DNA from: Endomychus coccineus
Taxonomy: Eukaryota; Arthropoda; Insecta; Coleoptera; Endomychidae
Direction: 5' to 3'
Length of the DNA stretch: 64,000 nucleotides
NCBI GenBank assembly: GCA_958510875.1
Contig: OY294067.1
Span: 148,416,243 to 148,480,242 of the forward strand
The notes beneath the pieces were generated by a model that saw nothing but the letters and a program-made list of their open reading frames with translations, made no database searches and was not told the origin of the DNA. Position 1 is the stretch's first letter; the number at the start of each line of letters is the position of its first letter. Positions 51,516 to 63,819 of the stretch are shown here, piece after piece. Made by a program: the position numbers and the translations under genes.

Positions 51516-53393
51516 AGTTATCAACAATACAAGATATCTACATAATATGAACATGTATTCGTACAGTGATTGTTCTAAAATATCTATTGAATTGAGTCTA
51601 TGTAATATTTTAAATGAACAGTTATCAAATTGGACGTTTCATAGTCATTATTACAAAGTCACATTCACAACCTCCTTTGGAACAAAAACTAACACGATTA
51701 GCACCAAGAAAGTAAGAAAAGTCCTCTATAAACACGTTTGTTTGATTACCACTTCAGTACTAAATCCGTTATTTACACTTTATCATTAAAACAGAAGTTT
51801 GTTATGAGTTTTCTAACAGAGTTATTGAGGACGATGTAATCATCTGACTGCGGTGACCATCAGGAGAGAGAGCGTTGCTACTGCTACCATCTGCTTCCGT
51901 AGACCTGCTCTACTTGTCTGCATCGCTGCGGGGTGTTCCCCTGAAACAAATTACGCTGATGATGAATGAATCATTTCGAATGGAAGTCAGATGTGAGGAT
52001 ATTACAGTTTTATTGGGTACTTCATGAACATTAGATTGTGGTGTAAATGTTTTAGGGTCTCATTATAGGGTCTGCTGAAATGAATACGACTCCAAGAAAC
52101 ACACATTAAAATGTACGTGATGGTTGTATAAATGATACGAATTCAACATAACAATTATCATCAATAAATGCATGTCTGTGTTAAAGTGGAGGCGCTCTTA
52201 TAACCATCATGAATAATAGAGCTTATTGACACATCATTTTACATTTCAAACTAGCCAGTCTCTTTCGAAAAAATTGATGATAAAAATAATATTAAATTCC
52301 GATATCGCTGATATTTCCATCAATTATGCATTTGTTGCAGTACATTGGATAAGTAGTATCCCTATCACGAACCGTCATCGATACAGGATGTGAGTAAGAG
52401 ATTTTATTATTATTTGAAACTAGCCGTCAATCTCAAGCAAATTCGATATAATAAGAAATATAAATTCCTATATAGACGGGAAATTCGAAATGGTTTGATT
52501 GAATTTAAAATTTCCCATCCTCACATGCAGCTTTCATCAATTCAATGAAGTTTAAGATTGCATATTATTTGAACCAAACACCACGATAATAAATTGGCAA
52601 TGAATTTTATGTTCACCACTTGTAAATTCATTCAAATTCAATACCATAGGCCATCTAGATGAAGATTTTCAGTGATAAATAATTATGCTAGGAACATATG
52701 GAATGACATGAACATCACTCTGGCAAGTGAATTCCATTCCTCTTTACATGTGACTGAAGCTAAATTCAACAGTTCGCCGTCATAGTCGTGTGAAATTTGT
52801 GATATTCCATTCTTGATTCGTTACAATATATTATTAATTGGAAATTGAGGAGAAATCTAAGGAAAATATGAAAATGATGTAAAGTAATTTAAGAACATCG
52901 TAATGCGGGCATCTTATCATTATCGAGCCTGTACTAAATGCAGAGTGCGATCGGATTCTACGTAAAAATGTATAATGTCAAGAAATAAAGTCAGCAAAAA
53001 AACTATTTCACTAAAGAAAAAATTATTAGGAAAGTTTTGGGTTGTGAAGTTTTTTACATACAAAATAGAACGCATGCTATTATTATTCCGTATTACGTCT
53101 AATACCTAGTACACAATTCTACTATCTATAACAGGGGATGCAGGTTGATGGGAAAGGATTAAAAATAAAACGCCATAGTCGGTGTTCTCCGAGCTGAAAT
53201 GGACCTCAGCCTCTATTTTTATAACATGATGCAGTCGGTATACATCAGGTAAGGAATGTAAATGGAGTTGGACGAATTGTTGGCATGGTTATTTGGTATA
53301 GTCGCTCCATTTTTGATTTTTCAGATATGGTTTTCGATCTTAAACATCTGACTAAGAAGAATACGAATTCTTTTGGCGCAACAAATGTGGTAA
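51516..53393. other. Unassigned sequence
   Basis: No recognised gene or repeat. An 80-codon frame at 51547 has no motif. Confidence 0.3.
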
Positions 53394-53667
53394 ACAAAGA
53401 GTTATATATATAGAGTAGACAAGAAGTGTGTTAAGCATAGGAAAGCGCTGGTGAGTAGACGGACATTCCGTCCTTCTCGCACATGTAGTGCGTTCTCACT
53501 CGCACGGTCTCCCCTTCTATCACAAAGAGTATAAGGATACAATAATAAGTATAATGCGCGCACATCGTGCGCGTGAGAGCGCAGAACATGTGCGAGAACA
53601 GAATGTTTGTTAACATACCAGTGGATTGTGGAAGTCTTAGTGGTCTACTCTATATATAGAACTCTTG
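53394..53667. mobile_element. Second copy of the ~275-bp MITE
   Basis: Same organisation as 20103-20380: AGAGTTATATATATAGAGTA at the left facing AGAGTTCTATATATAGAGTA (complement) at the right, and the same interior (CGCACGGTCTCCCCTTCTAT). The left half GTGCGTTCTCACTCGCAC pairs with GTGCGCGTGAGAGCGCA. A GGTA or GTA duplication is possible at the borders. Confidence 0.75.
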
Positions 53668-53834
53668 GTAGTAAGGCGTTCACCGATGACAAGTAAGCAC
53701 CTCTTCTTATTTGCCATTACTAGTTTCTACCATTTGTTATCCAATGCGATAGTTTTGGATTTGGTCTTGGCGGTATGTTAACACAGCCTCATGCTTATAT
53801 TAAACGACCTTGGGAAGTGATCTCAGTATAGTCA

Positions 53835-54262
53835 GTTTGACTATACTCATATCTTGGTAGTAGCTGATTATTTTTCGGAACCTCCGTTATTCTTCCCCCT
53901 TAAAGGTGCCACTGGCTCTGCTGTCGTTGAGGAGAATAATTATGAGGTTTTATTGTGTACCCTTTGCTATGATAGTGAATAATGGCTGACAATTATGTTC
54001 GAAGAAATTCAGTGTTAATGGACACTCATGGTGTCACCATTCGGTACCCTAGCCTTTATCACCCATGTTATTATAGTGAAATGTTCAATAGGTGTTGAAA
54101 ATCATGCTTGCTTCTCACAAGACAATTATCGATTTCGGAGCTCATTGCTACCACAAATCAGTTGTGTCATTTGGTCTACCAATCTGAGATGCTGGGTCAG
54201 TCCCCTCATTTTGTTAACGTTGGTAGAGAAATGATCAACATGGCAGCCTAACACCTAGTTAG
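53835..54262 (+). pseudogene. Gypsy-type integrase core, fossil
   Basis: Pieces in shifting frames: VADYFSEPPLFFPLKGATGS with AVVEENNYEVL, then MDTHGVTIRYPSLYHP, NRCLKTMLASFLQDNYR, SSLLPQISCVI and PHFVNVGREM. The order (DYFSKxxxxFPLxxATxxxVV ... GVxxRxTxxYHPQ ... RVxKTMLASFxxDNHRxWDxxLP ... GxTPxFxxFGREM) is that of Gypsy integrases. The middle block with the second catalytic Asp is unrecognisable. No LTR was assigned. The MITE at 53394 lies just upstream. Confidence 0.65.
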
Positions 54263-57200
54263 CATAGCATCTACGGATAATTTGAGAATAAACTTTCACG
54301 AATCCGACATTAAAAAGTTATTGTCTTGTGAGTTTACTTGAAATCGAAACAGAGTTTTAAGAGGCAGTGGTATAAGGACTCTTAAAACGGCTTTCACTCG
54401 TATGTTATCAAAGGAAATACATAGTTTTGTTGAATCTATACTCTGTCATACCTTGAATTCACTGTTGATTACAACACCAAATGGAGACTGTTCGGTGGTA
54501 ATGGAATCTTCGGTTGGTTATGATAATTGTCTATTTTCGGAACGAAAATTAGTAGATGAATGAAACAGGTTCAACAGTATACGTAGTTATCTTTGTCAAT
54601 AGGAGGTGATTGTTATATTTGATTAATTCTCACAGCCTAACCTCATGATCTCGATCTTCCAAGTCACTCTACAGCTAATGACTTTTTTTTGTTCTTATTT
54701 ATGTCTCGTTCCATTTTCGATTCATATTTTTTTGGCTCTTTGTATTACTCCTCTTCAAATTAACTGTTACAACAGCATCTCACGGATCGACTCCTGGTAA
54801 TCGCCATTTCTGAAGAATTGACTAGGCGGAGTTTGTATTATTCGTGAGTCATCATCGACTTCCTTACTTGAGTGCTATGGGTAATGAACATATTTGAGAC
54901 CTGGTGAACAACGGCTTGGAAACCTCAACCACAGATTGGATACAGTTAGACTGAGTATAGTTTCCTCTCAAATCGCGGATAATTTGATAGTTAACTCATT
55001 AGATATCAGGCTACTATCAATCCACTACCAATTTATTTCCAATTCAATAACCATCGATAATCTTGTTAATACTAATATAAAACTCTGCTTGTGGTTCATT
55101 CAGGAAAATGAAACCTTCTGCATTCCTTCAGCCGAACAGAAATCTATCGAACAGCAATTTAAAAGATGGTAGACAAATGTAGATGTACATCCAACTGTAT
55201 ACAAAAAACTGCTGTCAATTTTTTAGACCCTCTCCTACTATTAAAAGGTAACTATTATGGCTCTGTGTTATCGATACATAGAAATCATTTCGTGGTTATC
55301 AATGTAGTTTTGAGTTAACCACCATTTTTCACAATCATTGTTAAAGTTTCTGGCGCTCTCCTAGTTTGGTAGCATCAATAATTTCATTTGTTTTGTTGAT
55401 CGCAGATTCACTCACCCCAATCTACATGCAAGTTCGGATTGCAAATTGCCACTCTTCAAGTGAACAACTTTTGGGGATACTTCACTTGAACTATCATGTA
55501 ATTGCATAAGAAGCAAAACTCCATTTAGGTGAACAATTCTTAAGGTTACAAGATCTTCTCTATGGCATCGATCTAGAGGTTTGTGACTAGTACCCACATC
55601 GTAAACTCACCGCCTATGAATAAGTATCGATTCTGGCGTAAATCACATGTCAACACCGGGCTATCACTCTTACACACTGGCATGTACGGTACAGTAATAA
55701 GTGAATTCTTTCATTCGAAGTTGACTCTGCAATTTTTGAGTATTCAAATTATTGTATTATTATGATGTGATTCGGTGAAAATGTGCTGTAATTGATAAGT
55801 TACATTAATATATCACTCTAGTAATGAACGAAAAAAGTTGATTAATTCGTTTGTTACTTTGTGATATTCCAATTTTGGAAAATAAACTGACTTTGTTGAA
55901 TATCACTGTTTATTGAACTGTTCCAAGAGATGTTTTTGAAACTGGACTGGTTTGAAATAACATTCGAATGGTTCAATGAAGGTTTTGATATTCAATTAAG
56001 TGATTAAAATAATATTGCTCGGAAACTATAATTAAGTAAAATGATACTATGAAAATACTAAGGTCCTTTCAGCTACCAAGTAGCTATCATCAGAGTGAAC
56101 TCCTTATTGTAACGTGCGAGTTGTTATTTGTATCTGAAGAGGATACAGGTAGCGATAATAACTTGTCGCCACGTACAAGAGTTTGTAAAAATATTGAAGG
56201 ATTAAAACCTCGGGTCGTCGATTCTAGCCAAGCTACCCTTAAGGTTTCTTGTAGCTGCCACCACTAGATGTATTAATTTAGCTCACTTGTGAAGCTGTTT
56301 GAAATATAACGGTAATAGTTCTCCGCCCTTACGCGGGGCCGCTCAATTTCCTTTATAAGAATATAACTGCAATTTTCCAAGTATTCTAGTTGATTCCTAC
56401 TTCTTTGGAAACGTATTTGCTGATAGTTGATGAGGACGTACCAATTAAACACATCGAGCCATATTTATAATAATAATATATTGAATAATAATTTAACAAT
56501 CTTTGATGTAAAATAAGAAAAATAAAAAGAATGAACCAAAGTATGAAAGTTGACAGTAGATTTTGATGATTGATGACAAACAATGTGAAAGAAAAAGAAA
56601 CTGTTACAGGTTTGCCCCAAATGGGAACCTGAAAAAGTCTAGGATTTTTCAATTACAACAAATTCAATATGTGAACGGACGTGATCTGGAGGGGGTGAAC
56701 ACAATTGATAAAAGGAATGGTCAATTTCTCTATCAAAACCTTAGGCAATTCGTTCAACACTAACCATCACCGTTCAACCCTCGCTCTATCGATGCTTGCT
56801 TGGAGACGGGAATTTTACTCACTCGAGTTCTCGTTATATCAAAATTCAGAATTTTATCAGATGCTCCACGTTCTTTGAATGAAATAAATATGATTTTAAC
56901 ATTCCCCGTCAAATATCGTACATGTGCTTACTGTAAGCTCTGTCTTGCCTTTTTGAAGCTACCAAAAGTTATTGATAAAAATAAAACAACAATTTACGAC
57001 TGAACTTATAAGAAAAACTTAAAAAAAAAAAAATTTATTGACTTTTAATTTATTTTAAATTTGGCGTTATGCAAGGATATATTAATTGATTTAATGACAA
57101 GTTTAAATTATTTCCAAGATGGTAATCAGAATAAGACAGAGCTGTAATAACTTGGGTTTATCGGACGACTCACTATATCGAGAACTGACTACCCTTTCGA

Positions 57201-58059
57201 TAATCAATCCTTTTTTTTTCGAAATGATTTGACCTGGGCTGACCCACGCTCTAAGTTTCCTAAAACGTCAGTTCAATCTCCATACTAGGAGACTGAATCC
57301 GCCTATATTCAATTTTACGGCCTATCAAAACAAAGAACCGGTGTGATAGCGAAGTTGTGCTAGCTTGGCGGCGGGTACGAGGTCTGTGCTCCGGATGAGA
57401 CATATCAGGCTACGAAATACTTTCGTCGCCACATACTATTTTGCTGTGTTATGATAGATAAGTTTTTCATAGGACTCAAATTGATTCCGTATTTAATAAT
57501 TTTAAATAGGGCCTAATCATGGTGAAAATTTGGAATTGTTGCACTATCTTAAACTTGTATTATAATATGAAATTTCAGTATCAACCACCACACCAAATCG
57601 AAAAGATTACCTCTAATTCAGAAAGTATACATTAATTGAACATTTTGCTCTTATTTTTCACTACTAGCTTCTTCTGATTATCCTAATGCGACTTTTGTAC
57701 TGTACATACATGTACCTATATATGCCTCTGTTTTTTCAGTTTCATACTAAATTCTGATTTTATTTTACTTTTGTTCAGGGTAATTCTCAAAACCATGAAC
57801 TATATTTCCTCATACTATTATCCATTTGATAATCGTGTACAGGGTGTGTCAATTTCGATGTTTTTATAGGGTAGCTCGGTAATTATAAATATATAAAAAA
57901 CCGCAAAAAGTAATGTAGTTGAAATGCCGTTTTCGCTATTGAAGACTTACACATTAGAAGCGTCCCGATGTATGACACATAGATAATATAGTGTTGAATC
58001 GATAGTTTATTTATGATGCACTGTGAACTTATATTTATATTTAACGCTGGGGTCCACGC
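54263..58059. other. Unassigned sequence
   Basis: Read on both strands. Only frames of 60-92 codons without recognisable domains (the longest at 54894-55172). No RNA gene or clear repeat found. Confidence 0.35.
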
Positions 58060-58302
58060 CATAGTCAAAGTATACCAGGTCTGCCGGAGCCTCCCTTCTT
58101 CTCTTTTTAAAATTTCAGTGCAATCTGATTGGTCGTTTATTTCGTTTATTTAATGTTATAGACGAGGACATAATATGATGTTGTTACGTGCCGGCGACGA
58201 GCTGATGAGAGCAAGGCTGTGATTGGAGGAGCTGGGTGACGTCACCCAGCCCGAGAAACGATGGAAGGGAGGCTCCAGCAAATCTGGTATACTTTTACTA
58301 TG
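58060..58302. mobile_element. MITE, 243 bp, 8-bp TSD
   Basis: The terminal inverted repeats of ~37 bp begin CATAGTCAAAGTATACCAGG and CATAGTAAAAGTATACCAGA and continue to GGAGCCTCCCTT. GTCCACGC flanks it on both sides (58052-58059, 58303-58310). An 8-bp duplication suggests the hAT or P groups. The interior includes a GGGTGACGTCACCC palindrome near 58230. No coding capacity. Confidence 0.9.
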
Positions 58303-58764
58303 GTCCACGCAGAGTGTTTGATGCGTAAGGACGCTAGTATGTTTCTTGTTTTTAATTGTTATTCTTAAGTAGCGAATTGTTTATGACGTTTTATAGTCCA
58401 TATTTTTGTTGCTGTATTTTCAATCAACTTATAACATTTGGACTGGCATTTCGCAAACGTAATTCACAATCCCAAAAAATAGCAGTGCTACCTTACATAA
58501 AATTGGTCCATTCGAGGAAGATTTGTGCCGCATTTTCCATGGAAAAGCCACAAAAATTGGAGGCATAATAAGATACTGCAGCACCTATGTGAAGGTTATC
58601 GCCGTCGTCTTATTTTTAATGTTAATGGGAAAATCTGTGAGTTTCCATCATCAATTTACCCTTGTTTAATATAGATTCTATTGCCAATTTAGATGTGGAA
58701 TTACATTTCCGCATTTTTGCACTCATAAGTTCATAATTACAAATTATACATACTTGTGTAAATT
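58303..58764. other. Possible 5' leader of the BEL element
   Basis: No gene. The BEL 5' LTR and PBS should lie upstream of 58765 but were not recognised. Confidence 0.3.
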
Positions 58765-59690
58765 ATGGCTGAACCAGAGGATACTCTTAGAAACCTGGTG
58801 GTTCGTAGGGAGCAACTGAAAGCACAATTGAGCAGATTCAAACGCTTGCTGACCCAATACTAAATGCTTCTCCAAACTCAAACAAGTTACCATTACTAAC
58901 TAGCTAACATTCATTCAGGCGTACAGTTACCAGCCATGGAATTGCCAGAATTCAATGGTAATTATGACGAATAGGCTACTTTTAGAGACACTTTTGTAGT
59001 TTTGATACATAATTCAAGGTTGAGTAACATTCAAAAATATTATTAATTGCAAGCGTCTTTGAAAGGTGAGGCTGCGTCGGTCATTGATTCACTGAAAATT
59101 AATGACAGCAATTGTTCGGTTGCTTGGGACCTGCTACATACACATATGAGAACAAAAAGCTTACCATAGAAACCCATGTGAAGCATTTATTTGATTTACT
59201 CAACATTGTAAAGGAATCAGCTACTGCATTACGTTCATTCTTAGACAATTTTTTAAAACATTACTGGGTGAACCAGTATATTATTGGAGCACCATTTTAA
59301 TATATACGTTATTTTCGAAATTAGATGTGGCATCTAAAAAGGAGTGGAAGATTGAGAGTAATGATAGAGTGGACATACATATAGATGAGTTTATAAAATT
59401 CCGAACTGACAGATGTCAGTTGTTGGAAGCTTTAATGTCACGTAAAATAACCGATAAAACTTATTCGGTGAATTTTAGTACGGATAAGGTTGAGTGTCCA
59501 TTATGCAAACTAGATCATAGAATTCAAAATTGCAAGATTTTTTGAAATTGACTACCAGTAACAGATTAGCAGAAATAAGAAAGGTAAGAGCTTGCACTAA
59601 TTGTTTGCGTGTTGGACATGGCAATAGGAATTGTCATTCCGGTGGTTGTCGCATATGTTGAAGAAGGCATCATACATTATCACACTTGGG
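58765..59690 (+). pseudogene. BEL/Pao gag
   Basis: ATG at 58765: MAEPEDTLRNLVVRREQLKA, then LPAMELPEFNGNYDE, TFRDTFVVLIHNSRLSNIQK, LKGEAASVIDSL and WDLL, the usual BEL Gag start. Later, knuckles CPLCKLDHRIQNC (~59497) and CTNCLRVGHGNRNC (~59594), with CRIC and HHTLSHL (the second C of the third knuckle is followed by a stop). Frames change several times and there are many stops. Gag would package the element RNA. Confidence 0.85.
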
Positions 59691-60102
59691 TCCAAGAGAC
59701 AATTCACAAAATGCAGCATGGTCTGTTTCTACAAAGCACTCGGCTGATACTCAAGCACGGGTCTTATCGACAGAAGCGAATTCGGTGACAGCTTGTACAA
59801 CTATTGCAAGGGTTTCTGATTATGAACCTACAACAGTAGCGGTTACTCATTTTCAGAATAATATGTTTGTTATTTTGTCTACTGCACTAGTGCAAATTAT
59901 TGATTTTCAAGGTCAACATGTTATAGGTAGAGCTTTACTGAAAAGACGATCACAATCTAATTTCATAACTAAGAGCTTAAGGCGTAAACGGGAGTTGCCT
60001 ATGAAGTCCACCTCTGTGCCTATTTTGAGCATTAATGGTACTTCAAGTAAGGTTTCGCAAATAACTAGGGCAGGAATTAAATCTCTTACGACTGATACTT
60101 AA
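59686..60102 (+). pseudogene. BEL/Pao protease region
   Basis: A 138-codon frame. It includes STALVQIIDFQGQHVIGRAL, then KRRSQSNFITKSLRRKRELP, and ends in a stop at 60102. The BEL aspartic protease normally has LLDxGSQxSFIT; here DxGS has become RRSQSNFIT, so the catalytic Asp-Thr/Ser-Gly is lost. Upstream it overlaps the last Gag knuckle. Confidence 0.7.
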
Positions 60103-61863
60103 ATGGATTTACAATCTTTGGTAATTGATGAAATAACAGGAAACATTCCACAATTTAGTTTCGATATATCTAGCCTACAGCTGTCTTGTGGTTTGGAACT
60201 TGCAGATCCAAATTTCAATATAGCTTCAGAGGTTGATTCATTGTTTGGGGCTAGTATATTCTATGATCTACTATTATTGGGTCAAATTAAGGTTGGTGTT
60301 CAAAAACCAATATTGCAAAATCTTAAACTAGGTTGGGTTGTTGCTGGCCCAACGGCCGAATGCAATATAAAAGGCCGGGATTCTTTATGTAATTTTGCAC
60401 GAATGGATTCATTAGAAAATCAAGTAGGAGCATTCTGGCGATTGGAGGAATGTGACATTAAGAAAACTATTCATACCACTGAAGAAGCAGATTGCGGCCA
60501 ATATTTTCAAAATACTTTTCAGCGCAGTTCAAGTGGCAGATTTATGGTAAGGTTGCCTTTTCGGGACAACCGAAATACATTAGGAGAATCATTAATTTGG
60601 CCATCAGTAGGTTTCGAAATTTAGGAAGAAAATTTGAGAAAAATCAGACTTTTTGATAAGTATAGTAGTTTTATGTCTGAATAGTTAGATCTGGGTCATA
60701 TGTTACTAATCAGCAAACCAGTTGAAATAAATAATCCCGGTCAATATTTGCCGCACCATTGTGTACTGAAAGAGTCCTCTGAAACTACTAAACAACGCGT
60801 CGTGTTTGATGCTAGTACTAAGACGAGCACCAATATTTCATTGAATAATATTCTCAAGGTTGGTCCGAACACCCAGAAAGATAGTTTTTCCATAATTTCA
60901 CGTTTCCGTATTCATATTATTGCGTTTACTGCAGATGTAGCAAAAATGTATCGATGCATAGATATGCATGAACAGGACCGAGAATATCAAAGAATCGTTT
61001 GGTGTTTCAAGCCTAGAGAGGGTTTAGGTCATTACAGTCTTAATACGATTACATACGGAACATCTCCGGCATCTTCTATTGCAAAAAGATGTCTGAAGCA
61101 GCTTGCATTAGAAAATGAGATAGTGTCCTATTGATGGCCAAACCATTTTGAAAGACTTCTACATGGATTGTAGATTGGCTGGGTGGTGCAGATAACGTGG
61201 AGTCCGCCGCATGTTTGATACGGGATGTAATTCGGATATTAGGAGGTGCTGGATTCCATTTGCGTCAATGGAAATCTGATGTTAAATGTGTATTAGAGGT
61301 ACAAGCAAGCATGGAGACAACTGATGAGTCTCAATATATCATTAAAGATACACAAGGTTCTCAAACCTTGGGAATTTTTTGGAAACCGAATGATGATTGT
61401 TTCAGATATCTAGCTCATTCTTTCGCAGATCTGCGACCCACTTGGTCTTTTAGGTCCAGTTATCGTTAGGGCTAAGATCGTCATCCAAGATTTAGGGCAG
61501 ATAAAAGTAGGGTGGGATGAAGAAATATCCACAAGTAGTTTAGTGTCTTTCCATAGATGCAATAGAAAAATTGAAGCTTTAGACAATTCAAAAATAGCCA
61601 GATGTATCATGAGTAAGGACAGTAACATAGAATTACATTGTTTTTGCGATGCTTCCTAAGCTGCATATGGTTGTTGTATGTATATTAGATGTATATTAAA
61701 GTGTAATTAGTATGTGCAAAGTCTCGCGTTGCGACACTCAAGACCATCACTTTGCCTCGATTAGAGTTATGTGGTGCTTCATTGGCAGCAAAGTTGTCTG
61801 AGAGAATTGTGAATATCTTCAAAGGAAAGTTTGACCAGATACATTTTTGATGTGACTCAATTA
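60103..61863 (+). pseudogene. BEL/Pao reverse transcriptase and start of RNase H
   Basis: 60103-60624: GLELADPNFNIASEVDSLFG, IFYDLLLLGQIKVG and LKLGWVVAGP (protease-RT linker), then FWRLEECDIKK and GRFMVRLPFR. 60700-61134: YLPHHCVLKESSETTKQRVV, FDASTKTSTNISLNNIL, IIAFTADVAKMYRCIDMHEQ and NTITYGTSPASSIAKRCLKQ. Around 61160 YMD and DWLGGADNVES flank a small disruption of the YxDD active site. Then HLRQWKSD and LGIFWKP. About six stops or frameshifts. It cannot be functional. Confidence 0.88.
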
Positions 61864-62240
61864 TGTAGCCACCTTCCTCATGTTATTTACATTGACCTTT
61901 TTAGGCATGTAGACATTGTAACTATGTATTCCAATAATCTAATTGACTTATTCTTAAACTATTCACATTATTAACTAAGTAAGCGTCTTCTTCTCAATAT
62001 CCACATTGACCTTTATCAGCATGTAGATATTGTCAACTATGAACTCCCATAGTCCAACTGATATATTCTTGGATATTTACATTAATATTGAGTTACTATA
62101 TAAGCATGTAGAATATTGTAAACGGCAGTGTTGCTATATTCTTACTTGTGTGTAGATAAAAGCTAGTCTTTTTGTAACATCGACAAGTCCTATTGTTAAT
62201 CATATTTCTGAATAAAATCAGGTTCAAGAGAAAAGAAACT
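61864..62240 (+). repeat. Gypsy 5' LTR (right border approximate)
   Basis: Starts TGTAGCCACC where the BEL sequence stops. A TATA box CTATATAAGC lies at about 62095 and a GAATAAAATC polyadenylation signal at ~62209. The PBS begins at 62245. U3 has a degenerate ~115-bp direct repeat (CATTGACCTTT...GCATGTAGA at 61890 and 62005, partly again at 62103). The 3' LTR lies outside the window, so the border cannot be fixed. Confidence 0.7.
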
Positions 62241-62244
62241 TGAT

Positions 62245-62262
62245 TGGCGTAGTCGGTAGGAT
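62245..62262 (+). promoter_or_regulatory. Primer-binding site, tRNA-Ser type
   Basis: TGGCGTAGTCGGTAGGAT. Complementary to the 3' end of insect tRNA-Ser as remembered (ATCCTACCGACTGCGCCA), with one mismatch (GTAG for GCAG). Confidence 0.8.
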
Positions 62263-62557
62263 CCAGAGAGGCAGGAGAATATTTTTCTCCCGTTGGTTTC
62301 AACCATTTATTCTGGAGAAGAAAAAAACTACATTCGGAATCAAGAAAGGCACTTCGAACAAGACTAATAATTCAAGTAAGTGTTGAGTTCCTTTCCGTTT
62401 TTCCTCAAAGATAAAAGTGTATGAATTTCAAATTATTTATTGTCGCTAGTAATCTCTCTTAAAGGAAATCCTTGAGATATCATTTTCATTACAAAAAAAA
62501 AAATTTATGACCCTTTTTGAAAACAATTTAGAGAATTTGTCTAACATTTAACAAAAA

Positions 62558-63757
62558 ATGAGGCTCAATAATCAAACAAATATAACACCAACTATCCAAG
62601 CAGCAAAAGCTATTGCTGATTTTCTACCCACATTCTCTGGAAACTCTAGTCAAATAGAAAGTTTCATTAGGTGATGCGATAGATTCCACTCAAACTATGG
62701 ACTAACTGATGATAATAATCTGAAAGATTTTACCTTCAATGTGATATGTTCTAAACTAAAAGATGATGTATTGAACTTTGTAATGTGTCGACCAGATTTG
62801 ATAACCTGGCCCCTCATTCGCAATACTTAAAAAGAACATTACGGAGATAGAATAGATAGACAAACTCTGACACGCGACATCCTCCACATGACAAAATTCA
62901 GAAATGAAAATATTATAGACTTTTTGGGAAGACTTAACCAAATGAAGTCACGTTTAGAAATAAAAATCAGTTCCGACAATACAGTACCTGAACCTCGGAA
63001 GTTACTGTTAATGGAACAAGCTGATGATAACGCTCTCGATGTTCTATTAGCAAATGTAGATGATAAATTAAGGCTTTTATCAGAAATCGGGAACACGCAA
63101 ACTTTAACACAGGCAAGTGATATTGTCATTAGACAATTCTATAATGAACAAAGAATCAACGCTTTGCAAATTGATAACAAATCAAAACGATACGAAATGA
63201 GAGATCTGCCCCAGAACCCATAACCTAGATCTATGGAAGATCACAGACAATACCCTGATAAGTACCATAATTCCAATCACTTATGTCAAAAACCTTCCAT
63301 TCCACGATATCAGCAAACAATGCATTCTTCACCATACAATAACTTTAATCAAAGAACACAACAAAATGTCCCTAGTCAACCTATAAATATTCAATCTATA
63401 CCAGTTCAACAACAGTTTCTTACGAATTCGCAAGTATTTGGAAAACCGAGAAACGTTTGGGATCCTAAAAATACTCCAAGATCTCACAATGAACCAGAAC
63501 CCATGTCTACAACGTTACGAAATCCTTCTACTTCACATAGGTATAGATATAACCATTTTCAAAATACAGCACAAAAACCCAATTTCGTATCAGAAGAATT
63601 AAACAACGCTGAAATGTGTGAATATTCAATATCAGATCAATATAACAATGACTTTGAGAATTATTACGAATCTTCTCATGATAGACATTATCATTCTGAA
63701 ATGCCCTACGAAGATTCATACCCTCATGACGATCTTCCACAGGATAATCAATATTGA
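62558..63757 (+). pseudogene. Gypsy gag with three in-frame stops
   Basis: ATG at 62558: MRLNNQTNITPTIQAAKAIA, then DFLPTFSGNSSQIESFIR. In-frame stops at 62672, 62828 and 63221 interrupt an otherwise single frame of 399 codons ending TGA at 63757. The middle part (ILHMTKFRNENIIDFLGRLN, VDDKLRLLSEIGNT) resembles the capsid region of Gypsy Gags. The C-terminal part is rich in Asn, Gln, Pro and His and has no CCHC knuckle. Substitution-type lesions only, so decay is recent. Confidence 0.8.
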
Positions 63758-63819
63758 AAGGAGACATCTAATAATAATTTCGAACAAAACCCATCAACAC
63801 AAGATTTTCGATCAGACAA

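Larger units (their letters stand above)
58765..61863 (+). mobile_element. BEL/Pao LTR retrotransposon, decayed and truncated
   Basis: Gag, protease, RT and the beginning of RNase H follow in the expected order. It stops in the RNase H region (LPRLELCGASLAAKLSERIV, then FDQIHF*CDS) at 61863, where the Gypsy LTR begins. No integrase or 3' LTR remains. It carries numerous stops and frameshifts. Confidence 0.88.
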
